Origin: Tremella fuciformis
Taxonomy: Eukaryota; Basidiomycota; Tremellomycetes; Tremellales; Tremellaceae
Direction: 5' to 3'
Assembly: GCA_032768795.1 (NCBI GenBank)
Contig: CP136494.1
Location: 1,984,001-2,048,000, forward strand
Length of the DNA stretch: 64,000 nt
Shown: positions 23,003 through 35,200 of the stretch, in pieces
Position numbering within the stretch: position 1 is the first letter of the stretch
Layout of the letters: each line of letters opens with the position of its first letter
Made by a program: the position numbers and the translations under genes
Notes under the pieces: model-generated
What the model saw: only the letters and a program-made list of their open reading frames with translations
Told to the model about the DNA's origin: nothing
Databases searched by the model: none

Positions 23003-25174
23003 ATGACCTCAATACCTTCGTTTTCGGCCCTCATGGCCTTGCTACCACTCCTCGCCCACCTGCCCATAATCGCCGCTTCGCCCTTTCTCGATGACCGGTC
23101 CTTCTTGCAGAACCGCGCGACCACCCAGACACCGCTCTCCTTCCAGAGCGTGGGAGATGCGGGCATTTCTGCACAAATGGTATCCCAATCCATCGACCAA
23201 TTCACCACTCTTGCTGATTTGCAGATGTTCCTCGGAACGGACAAGAAAGTGTACATCCTAGACAAGGTCGAGAACAACCCTGTCAATGTTACTGGACAAT
23301 ACGGCACACATCCCGCATGGGCGGTCGAGTACGATATTGACTCGAACACCTGTGAGCAGGGCCTATCTCGCTCTAGTGCTGCAAACTGATCACGCAGACC
23401 GCACCATGGATGTAGAGTCCAACACTTTCTGTGCTTGTGGTGGCCAGATGGCCAACGGTACCTGGGCGGTGTTCGGCGGAAATCAGCGTCAGTCAGGTGG
23501 TTTGCACATCCTCGGACGCTGACAGGCAGCGGTGACTACTGGCGGTGTCGCTACCACGTCTACCGGCGCATACGACGACACGACCGGAGGTACCGCTATT
23601 CGTATGATTACCCCGTGCAGCGACGAGTCTTGCGAGTGGATTCAGGGCGAGCAGCCACTGAATCAGAATGATGGCGACACCGGAGGCTGGTTGCAAATGA
23701 CCGGGAGACGATGGTACCCGACGGTCGAGCCATTGGCAGACGGTTCTCTCATCATCATCGGCGGAGACCAAAACGGCGGATACGTCAACACGGCCGCTCA
23801 GGATAATCCCACTTACGAGTTCTTCCCGCCAAAAGGCAACGGTTCGGCGATTGACCTACAATTCCTTTCCGACACCCTTCCCATCAACCTCTACGCTCTC
23901 ACATGGCTCATGCCATCTGGCAAACTGTTCATGCAGGCCAACCGATCCTCGATCTTATACGACTACGAGACGTACGAGACCACCACTCTGCCCGACATGC
24001 CGTACGCCGCACGTGTCTATCCCGCGTCCGGCGCATCAGTCATGCTTCCCCTGACGCCCGCCAACAACTACACAGCCACTGTCCTGTTCTGCGGTGGATC
24101 CGCCAACACGGAATGGGGAAACGATGGTGGTCCCGGATTCAACATCACAGCAGTGCAAGCCGACGACACATGTGTCCGCATCAGCCCGGATGACGACAAT
24201 CCGACCTATGAGGACGACGATTACATGTTTGAGGGTCGGTCCATGGGCGAGTTCGTCTACCTCGCCGACGGCACTCTTTGGCTCGGCAATGGTGTCAACA
24301 TGGGGACCGCAGGCTACGGCCCACCCTACTACTCGACCGGAGAGGGCTACGGACAGGCTCCCGTGTACGAGCCGGCCATTTACAACCCGGCCGCACCGAA
24401 AGGGTCGCGCTTCAACCGTACTGGTCTCAGCGCCTCCGCCAACGAGAGGATGTATCATTCTACCGCAATTCTTCTCCCCGACAGTTCAGTCTTCATCTCC
24501 GGCTCAAACCCTAATGCCGACTTCACAACCGAGCAATGGCGCTCCCGGACGGACACCGAGAGATGGTATCCCTGGTACTACAACGAGCCCCGACCGACCT
24601 ACACCGGTATGCCCGACACGATCTCTTACGGTGGTTCTTCATTCGACTTGACCATCGCCGGTCTCACCGACGAAGCCACGGTAAACAGCACCAAAGTCGT
24701 CCTGCTCCGAAGCGGTTTCCACACCCACTGCGTCGGCTTCGGTCAGCGTTATCTTGAGCTCGAGACCTCGTACACCATTGACATGGCTTCTGGTAACACC
24801 ACCATCCATGTATCGCAGCTTCCAGGCAGCCCGGGACCGACGCTCTTCACGCCCGGATCTGCGCTGTTCTTCGTCGTGGTCAACGGCGTGCCTTCGATGG
24901 GAGAGGTGAGTTGAGCATTCGCCTCTTAAGGATAGAGCTGACCTTTTAGTTCGTCACTGTCGGAAATGGCCAGATCGGCACACAACCTACCACGACCAAC
25001 TCGCCCCTTCCCTCATCGCAGGTCAAGGCAGTCCAAACCAACACGACTACGTCATCAGCAGCTGGCGCCTCATCGACGGGAGGCTCGTCGAGCGGTGCTT
25101 CCCCTGTGTCGCCTCAAGCCCTGCCCGCCTTGGCGCTTGGCTTGATCGGTGCCGCCTTGAGCTTGTTGTCATAA
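23003..25174 (+). CDS. Copper radical oxidase, glyoxal oxidase type, secreted and GPI-anchored
   Basis: Extracellular oxidase of the AA5 type that converts aldehydes to acids with release of H2O2. Exons read as 23003-23351, 23398-23487, 23530-24905 and 24950-25174 (679 aa). A signal peptide (LMALLPLLAHLPIIAAS) opens the protein. Active-site residues are all present: the Cys of NTFCACGG (about 128) for the Tyr-Cys cofactor, the Tyr of RRWYPTVEP, Tyr-His in NERMYHST, and the His in SGFHTHCVGFGQRY. Kelch-type blades and a DUF1929-like C-terminal domain surround them. The tail is Ser/Thr-rich and ends in a hydrophobic run (ALPALALGLIGAALSLLS), a GPI signal. Many N-x-S/T sites are seen. Substrate (glyoxal, methylglyoxal or a cell-wall aldehyde) cannot be settled. 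Confidence 0.93.
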
Positions 25175-25653
25175 TGGGGAAGATGAGAAGTTGTCAGAAG
25201 ATACGAGGAGCAGCATACACATTCACACGCATACTAGCGATCCCGCTCCATACACGGGCGCCAATCCCAACCAGGACAATCCGTGTCTCTCAGCATACGA
25301 CTGGATGACATAGACAGCATTTAACGACATGATGGACAATCGCCGTAGGCTCGTAGTACCTTAGCTGGTCGTAGCACGTAGCACGTAGCAATACCGAGCT
25401 GTGATCGTGTGAGGCTCACGACGAATGCATGGACACTGGCGTATGCAACTTGAACTCACAAAGATTTAGCGGGGACCCCGGATCACCGGCGCTCGGACCA
25501 GCTGAAATGTTGGAAGATGGACCTTTCGCCTTCGCTTTCGCTTTCTGGCGTTGCACTCCATCTTGACAGGATTCGAAGGGGGTTCTTGTCTGTCATCTAC
25601 CGGGCTGGAAAGATACTTCAGAGGCGGCGCACGACCGAGTCAGATCAGTCAGC
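25175..25653. other. Spacer between glyoxal oxidase and DBR1
   Basis: No gene supported. A short tandem repeat of CGTAGCA occurs near 25,375-25,391. The rest is likely the oxidase 3' UTR and the DBR1 promoter. Confidence 0.4.
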
Positions 25654-27489
25654 ATGCTGGTGAGACCCCTATTCCAATGTCACCTCCCGCATCGACCACT
25701 TTTCAAGACCATCCTGAGTCCACGTCTGAACCCAGGTCGCCGTCGAGGGATGCTCCCACGGCTCGCTCACGACCATCTACTCCACCCTCGCACAGCACAC
25801 CGCCCAGACCGGCAAACGCGTAGACCTCCTGCTGCTCTGCGGCGACTTCCAAGCCCTGCGGTCCCGCGCAGACTTTGAAAGCATGTCCGTGCCAGTCAAG
25901 TACCGCCACCTCGGCACATTCCACGAGTACTACGCCGGACGCAAGGTCGCGCCGGTCCTGACAATCGTCGTGGGCGGGAATCACGAGGCGTCGAACTACA
26001 TGTGGGAGCTGTACCATGGGGGCTGGCTGGCGGAGAACATCTATTACCTGGGCGCGGGGGGCAGCGTGTTGGTGGATGGCGTGAGGGTGTGCGGCATCTC
26101 TGGGCTCCATAAGTATGCGGACCTCCGGAAAGGTGGGAAAATCCTGGCGTAGTTCGTGGGAGAGAGGGCTGATGGTAGGTCACTTTGAGAAGGTGCCGTA
26201 TGACGATAGTGCGCTGAGGAGCGTGTATCATACGCGGCAGTACGACATTCTCAAGATGATGCAAGTGGGCCTCTCTCTCTGTCTCATCTCTCCGTGCTCG
26301 GCTCTATTCGAGGTGCCAGGCGTGCTGATGGGCAGCTGAGCCCCCGCCAACATACCATCTTCATGTCGCACGATTGGCCAACGGGTATATGGGACCACGG
26401 CGACATCAACTACCTCTTGCGCAAAAAGCCTTACCTCCGCGAAGAGTGCGCCGACATGTCCCTTGGCTCACCACCGCTCATGGAGATACTCAAGCACCTC
26501 TCGCCAGAGTACTGGTTTGCCGCGCACCACCATATCAAGTTCCCCGCTGTCGTCCACCATGCTTCCGTCTCTGGCGGCGCAAGTGCACCTACTCCCCTCA
26601 CTGCGGCGCCGGCCCCGGCAGCCGATCCCACACCTGCCAACCCGGATGAGATAATTATCGAGGATGACTTTGACGAGACCGAAGCGCATCCTCCTACGCA
26701 GAACGGCCACAATCCAGATGAAATCTGTCTGTCGGACGAGGAAGACTTCGACCAGCCCGCACTCGCGGCACCCACGATCCCTCCCGCAGAGGCGAAGCAG
26801 GCGTTGCAAGTCGACGAGTCGGCCGATGTGGTGGCAGCGGCCAAGCGCGTGGACCCCGATGCTGCCAATGGCGTTGCGGGCTTTGACGCCCTGCCGGTAT
26901 CCGATGCCGGTGTGTACACTGTCGAATCGTCCGCGACGTCCAGCCGGCAAACGCGGTTCCTCGCACTCGACAAGGTCGGCCCTGGCAAAGACTATCTCCA
27001 GTTCCTCGACATCCCCTCCCCCTCCCCGTCCACCTCGGCAGATGGCCGACCGCGGATCTGCTTCGACCCAGAGTGGCTGGCTATCACTCGGGCCTTCCAT
27101 CCTTGGCTCTCGACTGAGCGCGCGCAGCCGTTGCCGAATATCTGGGAGGTCGACGATCTGGTGCAGAAGGAAAGAAAGCATTTGGAAGAGGAAGGGCTGT
27201 TGCTGCCGCCCAAGCCTGGCGACGGGCCCGACGCAGATGCGGTCCCCGTTGAGGGCGCGGGGATCCAGCTGGTGCGAGAGACCGGACTTGTGGATGTACA
27301 GCGCGTACAGAGGTTCTGCAAGACCGCGCCCGCCGAAGGAGAGCCGGGGTGCTCGCCAGGTAAGTCGCTGGGCCCCATCGGACCTTCGAGGCAAAGCTCA
27401 TGGTAGATGCGTGGTACACTAATCCTCAAACTGTGGCATTCTGCGCGATGCTAGGTCTGGAGAACAAGATCAACCCGCCACCAACATGA
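25654..27489 (+). CDS. DBR1: Lariat RNA debranching enzyme
   Basis: Metallophosphoesterase that cleaves the 2'-5' bond of intron lariats in the nucleus. Exons read as 25654-25659, 25736-26132, 26179-26264, 26336-27359 and 27407-27489 (531 aa). The first exon is only ATG CTG; its GTGAGA donor and the CCCAG acceptor join it to VAVEGCSHGSLTTIY, as expected for the family's N-terminus. Metal-binding motifs are GCSHG, LLLCGDFQ, VVGGNHEASNYMWELYHGGW, MSHDWPTGIWDHGD and WFAAHHHIKF. Family motifs also include GISGLHKYADLRKGHFEKVPY and SVYHTRQYDILKM. A low-complexity acidic insert (EIIIEDDFDETEAHPP) separates the catalytic domain from the C-terminal DBR1 domain, which closes with WYTNPQTVAFCAMLGLENKI. 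Confidence 0.95.
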
Positions 27490-27766
27490 GCATTTGCGAA
27501 GATAGAGGACCAGGGGTTCTCGTGCGATACCGGGAGATTGTTACATATCTTGCATCTATAGGACTAGATCGCTCATGTTGTATATACCGAATATCATCCA
27601 CATGCATGCTTGGCTCATGTCGGCACTCGGTCGTGCGGGGACACGACAAAGGACGGCCAGGGACCAAGGAGAAAGGAGCGAGGCGAAGACGAAAGACGAT
27701 CGATGGTCAACTGAGAGTCCTCTGTATGGTCTATGAGCATACATCGCGGCGGTCCAATAAGGTCTC

Positions 27767-28918
27767 ATGTTGAGACCGACCTCGAGCACAGGTCGAAGTA
27801 ACCGACTGTCGGACACACTCACCTGGGCCGTCCTCCTCGCTGCGCTCTTCGGCCTCGGGGCACTATGTCGCTCCCTCGACGTCGGCCTCTGGCCGTGCGT
27901 CTACTACTACCCCCACTCAGACGAGTCTGGTACCGCTCGCCCGCTCGCGAAGATCGGCGAAGGGTGGGAGGGCAAGGGAACGGCGACCGAGGCATACGTG
28001 ACATTCCTAGCGTCGTCAAGGGGCGATGAAGTAGGGGAAGAGGACGACGGGTACTTTACGTCCGTGCGGATGCTCTTGCACGCACTGCGGTCCGACCCTT
28101 ACACCCGCGACCCGGCCACAGCACCAATTCCGACAGGCGGCCGCGGCAGAGGGGTAACGCGAGACATGGTCGTGCTGGCGCAGACGGGCGTCTCGCCCGC
28201 TCACACCCGACAGCTCGAACGCGAAGGCGCACGGGTCATATCCGTCCCACCCCTCTCCGTCCCTGCGCAGACGCAGGCGCAAGGCGGGGTCACGCGGTGG
28301 CGCGACACACTGTCGAAGTTGCACGCGTTCAACTTGACGCAGTACACGCGTGTGCTGCTGCTCGACGCGGATCTGTGGGTCGTGCGGCCCATCCACGGAA
28401 TATGGGGAGAAGGGCGAAGAAAGCAGGAAAGGGGCGAGGGCAAAGGGCCGCTGGCGCTGGGGGACGGGCACAGTCGGCGGCTGCACCGTATCCCCCTGCC
28501 CAACGATCCGCCCTTCAATTCCGGCTTCATGCTCCTGCGTCCGTCTGCCGGGGTGTTTGACGAGCTGCGCCGGTTTGCGAGGGAGGGCGAGTGGGACCGT
28601 GCGTGGATGGACCAGGGGCTTTTGAACCGGTTCTTTGATGCGGATGGCCCGAACCCCTGGAGACCCATGGACCACATGTGAGTCGGAAACACACTGGGCA
28701 GTAGTTGAGGTGTAGGTGGTTGAGCAACTTTCCCACAACGAGAGATCTCGATTTTGGCGTCAGTATGTGAGTCCCGAGAACGTGATGGCGTTTCCGTGCG
28801 CCGGCTCATGCGCAGATTACACGAAAAGATGTGGCAGTATCATGGGGACAGGCTCCTGACGCAAGCCTGGGACGCGCAGAAGAGGCGCATGGAACAATAC
28901 TGGGCCAGAGTGTCATAG
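27767..28918 (+). CDS. GT8-like glycosyltransferase, type II membrane protein (copy 2)
   Basis: Second member of the family found at 18.6-19.9 kb. Exons read as 27767-28677, 28716-28766 and 28816-28918 (354 aa). One N-terminal anchor (LTWAVLLAALFGLGALC) is followed by TEAYVTFLASS, then the DxD motif in VLLLDADLWVVRPIHGIWG (Asp200, Asp202), PPFNSGFMLLRP and WMDQGLLNRFFDADG. The last exons encode WLSNFPTTRDLDFG and LHEKMWQYHGDRL. The middle exon is 51 nt, the same as in copy 1, with the same intron phases. Coding sequence is much diverged, so the duplication is old. The gene ends 71 bp from the convergent amidohydrolase gene. Confidence 0.85.
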
Positions 28919-28989
28919 CCATCGTTACTCATGATGCAGATGCAATTTGACGGGCGAAGTCTCCTCTATTCCAGTAACCGACACGAGGT

Positions 28990-31900
28990 TCAAAACAGAT
29001 CGACGCGATCAGCTGACTGTGACCGTACCGCTCGGACCCGTCCAGCGAAGCCGAACATGTCGCCCTCGTAAGCGACCCAACTCTTGTCGGCATCCTTGAC
29101 ATTGTCCGAGTCGAGGCCCAGCAGTGTCTCGAGGTTGGAACTGACCAGGTCCAAAGCGGTTTGCTTGCTGAACACGTCCGGGGAGTTGGCGTACTGCCAG
29201 GCGGCCTCGTAGCGCGTGTTGCGAGCCTCCCAGGCCTCGACGACTCCGAGGCCAGTGAGCTGATGTTAGCAGGAAGGCTAATGGATAACGCGAAAAGACG
29301 CACGACACCCTTGAACGTCAGGAAAGACGCCAATGTGTGTTTGCTCAGAGGAGGACCAGGCATGATTCGGCGTTCGTCCCAATCATGAGGGAAGCTTCTG
29401 GCGGGAGAAACGATGACCCCGACGTCAGCCTTGGCGAGCTCATCAGCCACCTGACTATCAGCTTGTTATCCAGGGCGTTGGACTACCGGAGACTCACCAA
29501 CCACGCCTCTGTACCTCCAAGAATCGTCAATTTCATTCCCGGCGCGACCTGCTTCTTCAGTCGCACCAGCGCAGCGATGGTATCCGCTTTGTTGACATCG
29601 ACGACAAGCCTCAAGTCTCCGGACGCTACACTACTCATGGCTCGGGTTATTTCGTTGTCCTCGTCCGTCTCGGCCAAGAGGAGGCGACGGAGAATGGCGA
29701 TCTTTGTCGAGATGGATAGCTTCGAATTGGACAGGCTGATGAAGAGCGAGGTGGACGGGTTCAGGATGGCATGCGGTGACAACGGTGTCAGAGCCCCGAG
29801 CGACAGGGCAAACGATAGACCTGAGAAGAGAGTCGAGCCGAGAGGAGCCGCGACAGCCGTGGTCACGCCTGATCGGTACGCTAGCAATTCATCTTTACCG
29901 TCGAGCATGGCCCCGTCGACTCCATGAACTAGAAGACCTTCGACGATTTCAGCGCTGCCAGAAGTGGGATCGTACGGTGTGCCATCAGATGTCGATTTTT
30001 CCTGATCGATCTCTTTCACGCCCAGCCAGCTGCCAACACTGATAAGACCCGGGGCGATATGTCCGCCACGCAGGTCGATAACCTCGAAGTCAAGCTCGCT
30101 GATATGTGCACACGAGCCGGTGCAGATAATCTCACCGGCCCGGACAACCACCCGATCGCCCTCGCGGAAAGAGGCCGAATGAGAGGTGTACATCGATGCG
30201 ACTCCTTTGAAAATGACATTCTTGACAGAGGTTTTGGCTCGAAGGTCTGGATCACCACGAGCAGCGATGGCTTCGGCCGCTTCTTTCTCGTATTTGCCCG
30301 CTTCGCTGATTTCTTGTGCCTCGGCAGGCTTGTCGATGACGTGAGGTTTGATGATCTGCGCGATACCATCAATGTAAGTCTGCTTCGGTATTGCCCCAAG
30401 AGCAAGTGGGAAAGAATCCCAAACCACGATGTCAGCGTCATATCCGGGTCGGACGTAGCCGAGCCGATGATCGAGGCCAATTGCTTTGGCTGAGTGTGTC
30501 GTCACCGCTCCCAAGGCGTGTGAAAAGTTCAGGCCGTAATGGTGAGCTTGGGCGGCTTCGTAGACAAGGTATCGTGAGTCGAGAACAGGGTGATCAGACT
30601 TCATTGCCACACTGAAACCGGCTTCAGCCAAGATCTTTGGCGCGAATTCCGATCCCCGATATGACTCGCGTTTGTAACGCGCGTTCGTGGCGAACATCGC
30701 GATGGCCGGAAGATCGGGACCCCAAGTCTGCTTGAGTAGGTCCGGGACAAGGTATGTCTCATGGGCATGGTGGAAAGCGGCGATGGGGAATTGGAATTCG
30801 TTGCTGACTCTGACCAGAGTGTTCAGATCAGTCGTTTCGTAACAATGGATGTTGACCTTGACGTTGCCGCGAATGACGTCTGCCAGAGGCTCCCACTCAA
30901 GACTGTCGGGAAACGGCTCTTTCTGCGCTTTGGGATCCGCGCACCACCGATCTTGCTGCTCTTTGAGCTTCCTTCCCTCATTGTAAGCTCGGCGGAAATC
31001 ATACGCCGAGTCCATCCGAGTATTGCCATAGACGCCATGCGGATTCTCGCCACAAGCGTGCTTGATGTGACGCCATGCACGCGTACGCTCCCAAGTGCCA
31101 TTACCATGGGAATTGATGACGAACGGTGGCTCGACTTGCATGCTCTGAGGCGTGTTTTCATTCGTCCATCGAGTCTTCATCGTGAATGCGGTCCCACCGA
31201 TGTTGCCTGCGACTTCAGCAAATAATCGAGACTTCGATGATCACCTACCTGCGGATCCTGGCAGTACAAGGATGGTGGTGATGCCACCCGAGATGGTCAG
31301 ATTGAAGGCCAGATCGTGAGTGTTGAAGCCATCCAGAGATCGCAGCCATGGCTGAACGCTCTGTTTCCAACTGTTCGTATCGTCGTTGCCCCGTAAAGAT
31401 GGAGCTGCGTCCAGCCCTACGTGGGAGTGCATGTCAACGATCCCTAGAGGTTGAGTCTCTATCCGACGGTCAGGGGAAAATCTTACCTGGAGTGACCCAT
31501 GCCCCGTTCAATTCCACCTCCTCGGCATCGATCTCCTTTGCCAAGTCTAGCAAATCCTTCTCGGCGCCTACCTTGCGTATAACGCCCCCGGCCAGGAGGA
31601 CTGATGTGCCATACAGCACTTCCTCTCCGTCTTTCTCTCCCGTCCACAGCGTCGCATTCTTGAGCAAGACGGCCCTAGTCCCCTCCACGAACCGATCGCT
31701 TCTGGTCCGTTTGGCATCATAAGGCGAGAAAGTTGGTGGAGGACGGGAGATGATGTCGCACTGCTTGATGCCATCCCTGATGTATTGTGGTACAGGAGCT
31801 GGAGATTTACCTGGGAAAGGAAAGTCGAAATACAACGCGGCCGGAAGGCTGAGGAAGGCTAGTAGCAAGGCGAGTATGATGCTGTCTTTGACGAGTTTGA

Positions 31901-32033
31901 CGCGACGATGCACATGTCGTAGTGGATCGCCAATGTGATGCTCCTTGATGCCCGCCCGGCCTTCGTAGGAAGGAAGGAGAGGAGGGACACCCTCTGGCCT
32001 CTCTGGCACTAGAAGACGAGACTGTACGCCCAT
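28990..32033 (-). CDS. Membrane-anchored amidohydrolase with a degenerate second amidohydrolase half
   Basis: Exons read as 32033-31487, 31443-31249, 31206-29498, 29450-29304 and 29259-28990 (955 aa). One transmembrane segment near the N-terminus (SIILALLLAFLSLPAALYF) leaves the rest lumenal or outside. The first half is a complete metal-dependent hydrolase: HxH in IVDMHSHVGLD, then His of KVNIHCYETTD, His of FHHAHETYL and Asp of MKSDHPVLD. The second half begins again with a composite-domain strand (IDLRGGHIAPGLISVGSWLG) that aligns with the first but lacks HxH, and continues to GLLVHGVDGAMLDGKDEL. So an internal repeat has lost its metal site. Substrate unknown. The C-terminal exon could alternatively splice and end near 28929. 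ATG at 32033 is the first methionine of the open frame. Confidence 0.85.
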
Positions 32034-32256
32034 GTCGTGGACGATTGCGAGGCGGAATGACACTTCAATGCCCAATGACGAGCTTCACGACCTGTCGTGC
32101 GGTCAGTCACTCCTTCGGACCTGGCCGGCAACACGATCCAGCGGCGATGTCCGCCAAAGCAGGCGGCATTTTGCTTCCGGTGGATCAGATGGCAAACACC
32201 AACGCGACTGCTTTTTCTCAACCCCTGCAAATTACTCACGATAGCATCAGTCAGTC

Positions 32257-35200
32257 ATGGCCCCAACAGCGGCAACAGCGAGCAGCTCTGGACGCGCTGC
32301 CAAGGAGGTGGCTGCTGGAGGACGTGTGACAAGACTCAGAGCCGCAAAGGAGCATTCGGCAAGCCCTGCAGTGGGTAAACCACCGGGCTTACTCGCGAGG
32401 GGGTTGCGAACGGTCTCGGACAAGATGAAAGACAAGGAGAGGGAGAGGGAGAAGAAGGCATCGTCCGGACCCGAAGCTGGGATATACTCGGAGAGTCTTC
32501 AGGTCGGTGCGACCACAAATGTTCGGGTACAAGGCTCATCGTAGGCATTCTTGCGGATTCGGCCCTCACCGCAGGATGGTGAGGTACGCGGTCGACCGTA
32601 CTTGGAGCCACAAGGGGAGAAGGAGGTCTTGATGAGGGCACCAATAGTAGGAAGACCTCAGCGTCAGGAACAAGGTCTGATCTTGAGGATCCGACCCGGC
32701 CGAGTGCCTCAAAGCCACCACATATCTATTCGTTCGACCGCGTATTTCCTAGCACCAGTTCACAAGCAACCTTCTTCAGCAACACCACATTGCCTTTGGT
32801 CGACAAGTTGCTAAAGGGCGAAAATGGTCTCCTTTTCGCGTACGGTGTCAGCAACAGTGGCAAGACCTACTCGATCTCGGGCGCGCAGAACGCTTCTGAA
32901 GAGGACAGAGGGGTGCTACCCCGTGCCATCGACGTTGTTTTCAATTCCATCCGAGGCTTGGAAAGTGAGGCCCATGTACGTGTGTTCCCGCCCTAACGGG
33001 ACCTAATGACTCATTCTGCAAGCTACGCTGTACTGGACTCGCCGATGTCACGCTCGCCGACTCGGACGAGCATGTCAGTATTCTTGATTGTCTGCCAAGT
33101 GAAAGGGAGGGTCGCATCAATGACAGTGAGCTCGAGTCAGCCAGCGCGAAGCGTCGCGCTCATTCCCCAAGGTTGCAAAGTGGACCGTAACTTTTCGTAC
33201 GCAGTCTTCGTATCCTATGCTGAGGTCTACAACGAAAAGGTGAATCGCTTTTCTTGAGAGCGGAGCTAGCTGTTGATGCGCAAGATCTTCGATCTTTTGG
33301 AATCTGTGCTTCCTATCCCGTCCACCGGTGGCATTCTACCTCGACAGGCGGCAATGAAGCGCTCCGCTTCAAATGTTGGACTTTCGGGTGGGACCGCGTA
33401 CGGGTCGTCGCTAGCGCTCGCCGCAATGGCGAATGGTGGTGCGGGCGTTATCAAGCGGCACGCACTATCGTTGAAAAATGACCCGGAAGGGAACGGCAAA
33501 TATGTCGCCGGGCTCAATGAGATCCGGGTACGAACTCGAGAGGTAGGCGCCTCGGCGATTGTAGTCATTGGTCTGACCGCTCAGGAAGCCTTGGCCATCC
33601 TCCGCTCCGGACAGCGAGCCCGACAGGTTTTCGGGACACTGGCAAATCGCGAGTCATCTCGGAGTCACGGCATTTTCACAATCAAGGTCGTTCGTATCCA
33701 TAACGGCGCCCCGGAAGACCCAGACTCGGCTCAGGTATCCCGCTTGGCGATTGTCGATCTGGCGGGGTCTGAGAGGACCAAAAACACCCAGACTACAGGG
33801 GATCGATTGAAAGAAGCGGGAAACATCAACAAGTCACTCATGGTATGCTTGGTCTAATAGTCAAGTGAGATTTCGGACCTGACAGCGTACAGGTTCTCGG
33901 GCAATGTCTTGAGGTCTTGCGGTCCAATCAACAGAAAATGGCTGCGCCCGCTCCCCCCGGAAGCAAGCGGAAACTTGCAGTCGTCCCTTTCAGACATTCC
34001 AAACTGACCGAGATTTTTCAGAACTTCTTTGTTGGGGATGGTCGAGCTGTAAGTGTGGACTAGAGGACTGCGGCATCTAGCTAACTCTGAGGTCATGATC
34101 GTTCACGTTAACCCCTACGACACGGGTTTTGACGAGAACTCGCATGTCATGCGATTCTCGGCGATCGCGAGAGAGATTCAGACAACCGCTCAAAACAAAG
34201 TCGGATTCCCCTTGCTCAAACGACAAATCAGCACGCAGTTCTCAGCCCTCAAGCAGGCTGTCAGTGGTCCCATGAAAATCAAAGTTGTCGTCCCGGTTCT
34301 GCCAAGTTCCATCGAGGGCAGGAGCAAAGTCAAACTGGCAATGAGCCGGGAAACGGATGGATTTGTCATGGTCGAGGAAGAGCTGGAGGTCGTTGAGGAG
34401 GACGATGAGGATGATTCGGAAGACGAGAAAGATTGGCTCGTTGAGCACCTGTTTGAGCAACTCAAGGAGATCAAGACCAAGGCGAGCGTGATGTCCATTT
34501 GGATATGCAAGGACTGATGCGTCAGCTCTACGAATCAGAAATGAGAAACGCGGCCATCGAGGTTGAAATTCGCGAGGAGGTCGCCAGGGAGATGCAAGAG
34601 CAGTTGCAAAAGATGCACGTCGACTTTGACAAGCGCTTTCAAGACCAGGTACGTCACGAGATGCTCCCTCCAATGGCCTGGCTCACTCTCAGATGGCTGC
34701 AAGCGAGTTGAAGACAGATCGTAAACTCGACATTTTGTCGCGAACGATGACTCCGGCTGCCGAACGATTTCGTCAGACCGCAGACAACGACGAAGACGAC
34801 TCGGACATTTCGCGGGCGGATCTCTCAATGGAGGCAAGCACCCTTGACGAGAGCTTCGAGTCCGCAATCGACACATCCTTGATTGATCCGGACTGGGCCG
34901 CCAAGACGGTTGCCGGTCGGATATCTGACCCTTTCCTGGTGATTCCCGTTGTACGGAGCTCGAGTACCGGTGCACGGGCGACAGAAGACGATGACTCGGA
35001 CGTCACACAGACTGAGCTCGATCAGTCGCTTGATGAACACCCTGTCAGGCTTGCATCTATATCTGTGACTGAGGGGCCTTCATCGGGAACGGAACTGCCG
35101 CGAGAGGCGATTGGCGGTAATGTCGGCGTTGCGGCAACCCTACAAAACGTCGAGAATGCCTTCATGGACCGATCGGAAGAGGGAGCGAGCGAAGTAGAAG

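Noticed and set aside
32640..32690. Apparent frameshift in the kinesin-6 motor after VLMRAP
   Set aside because: A 41-nt intron (32647-32687, GTAGGA...TTGAG) restores frame and joins conserved segments, so no indel is needed.
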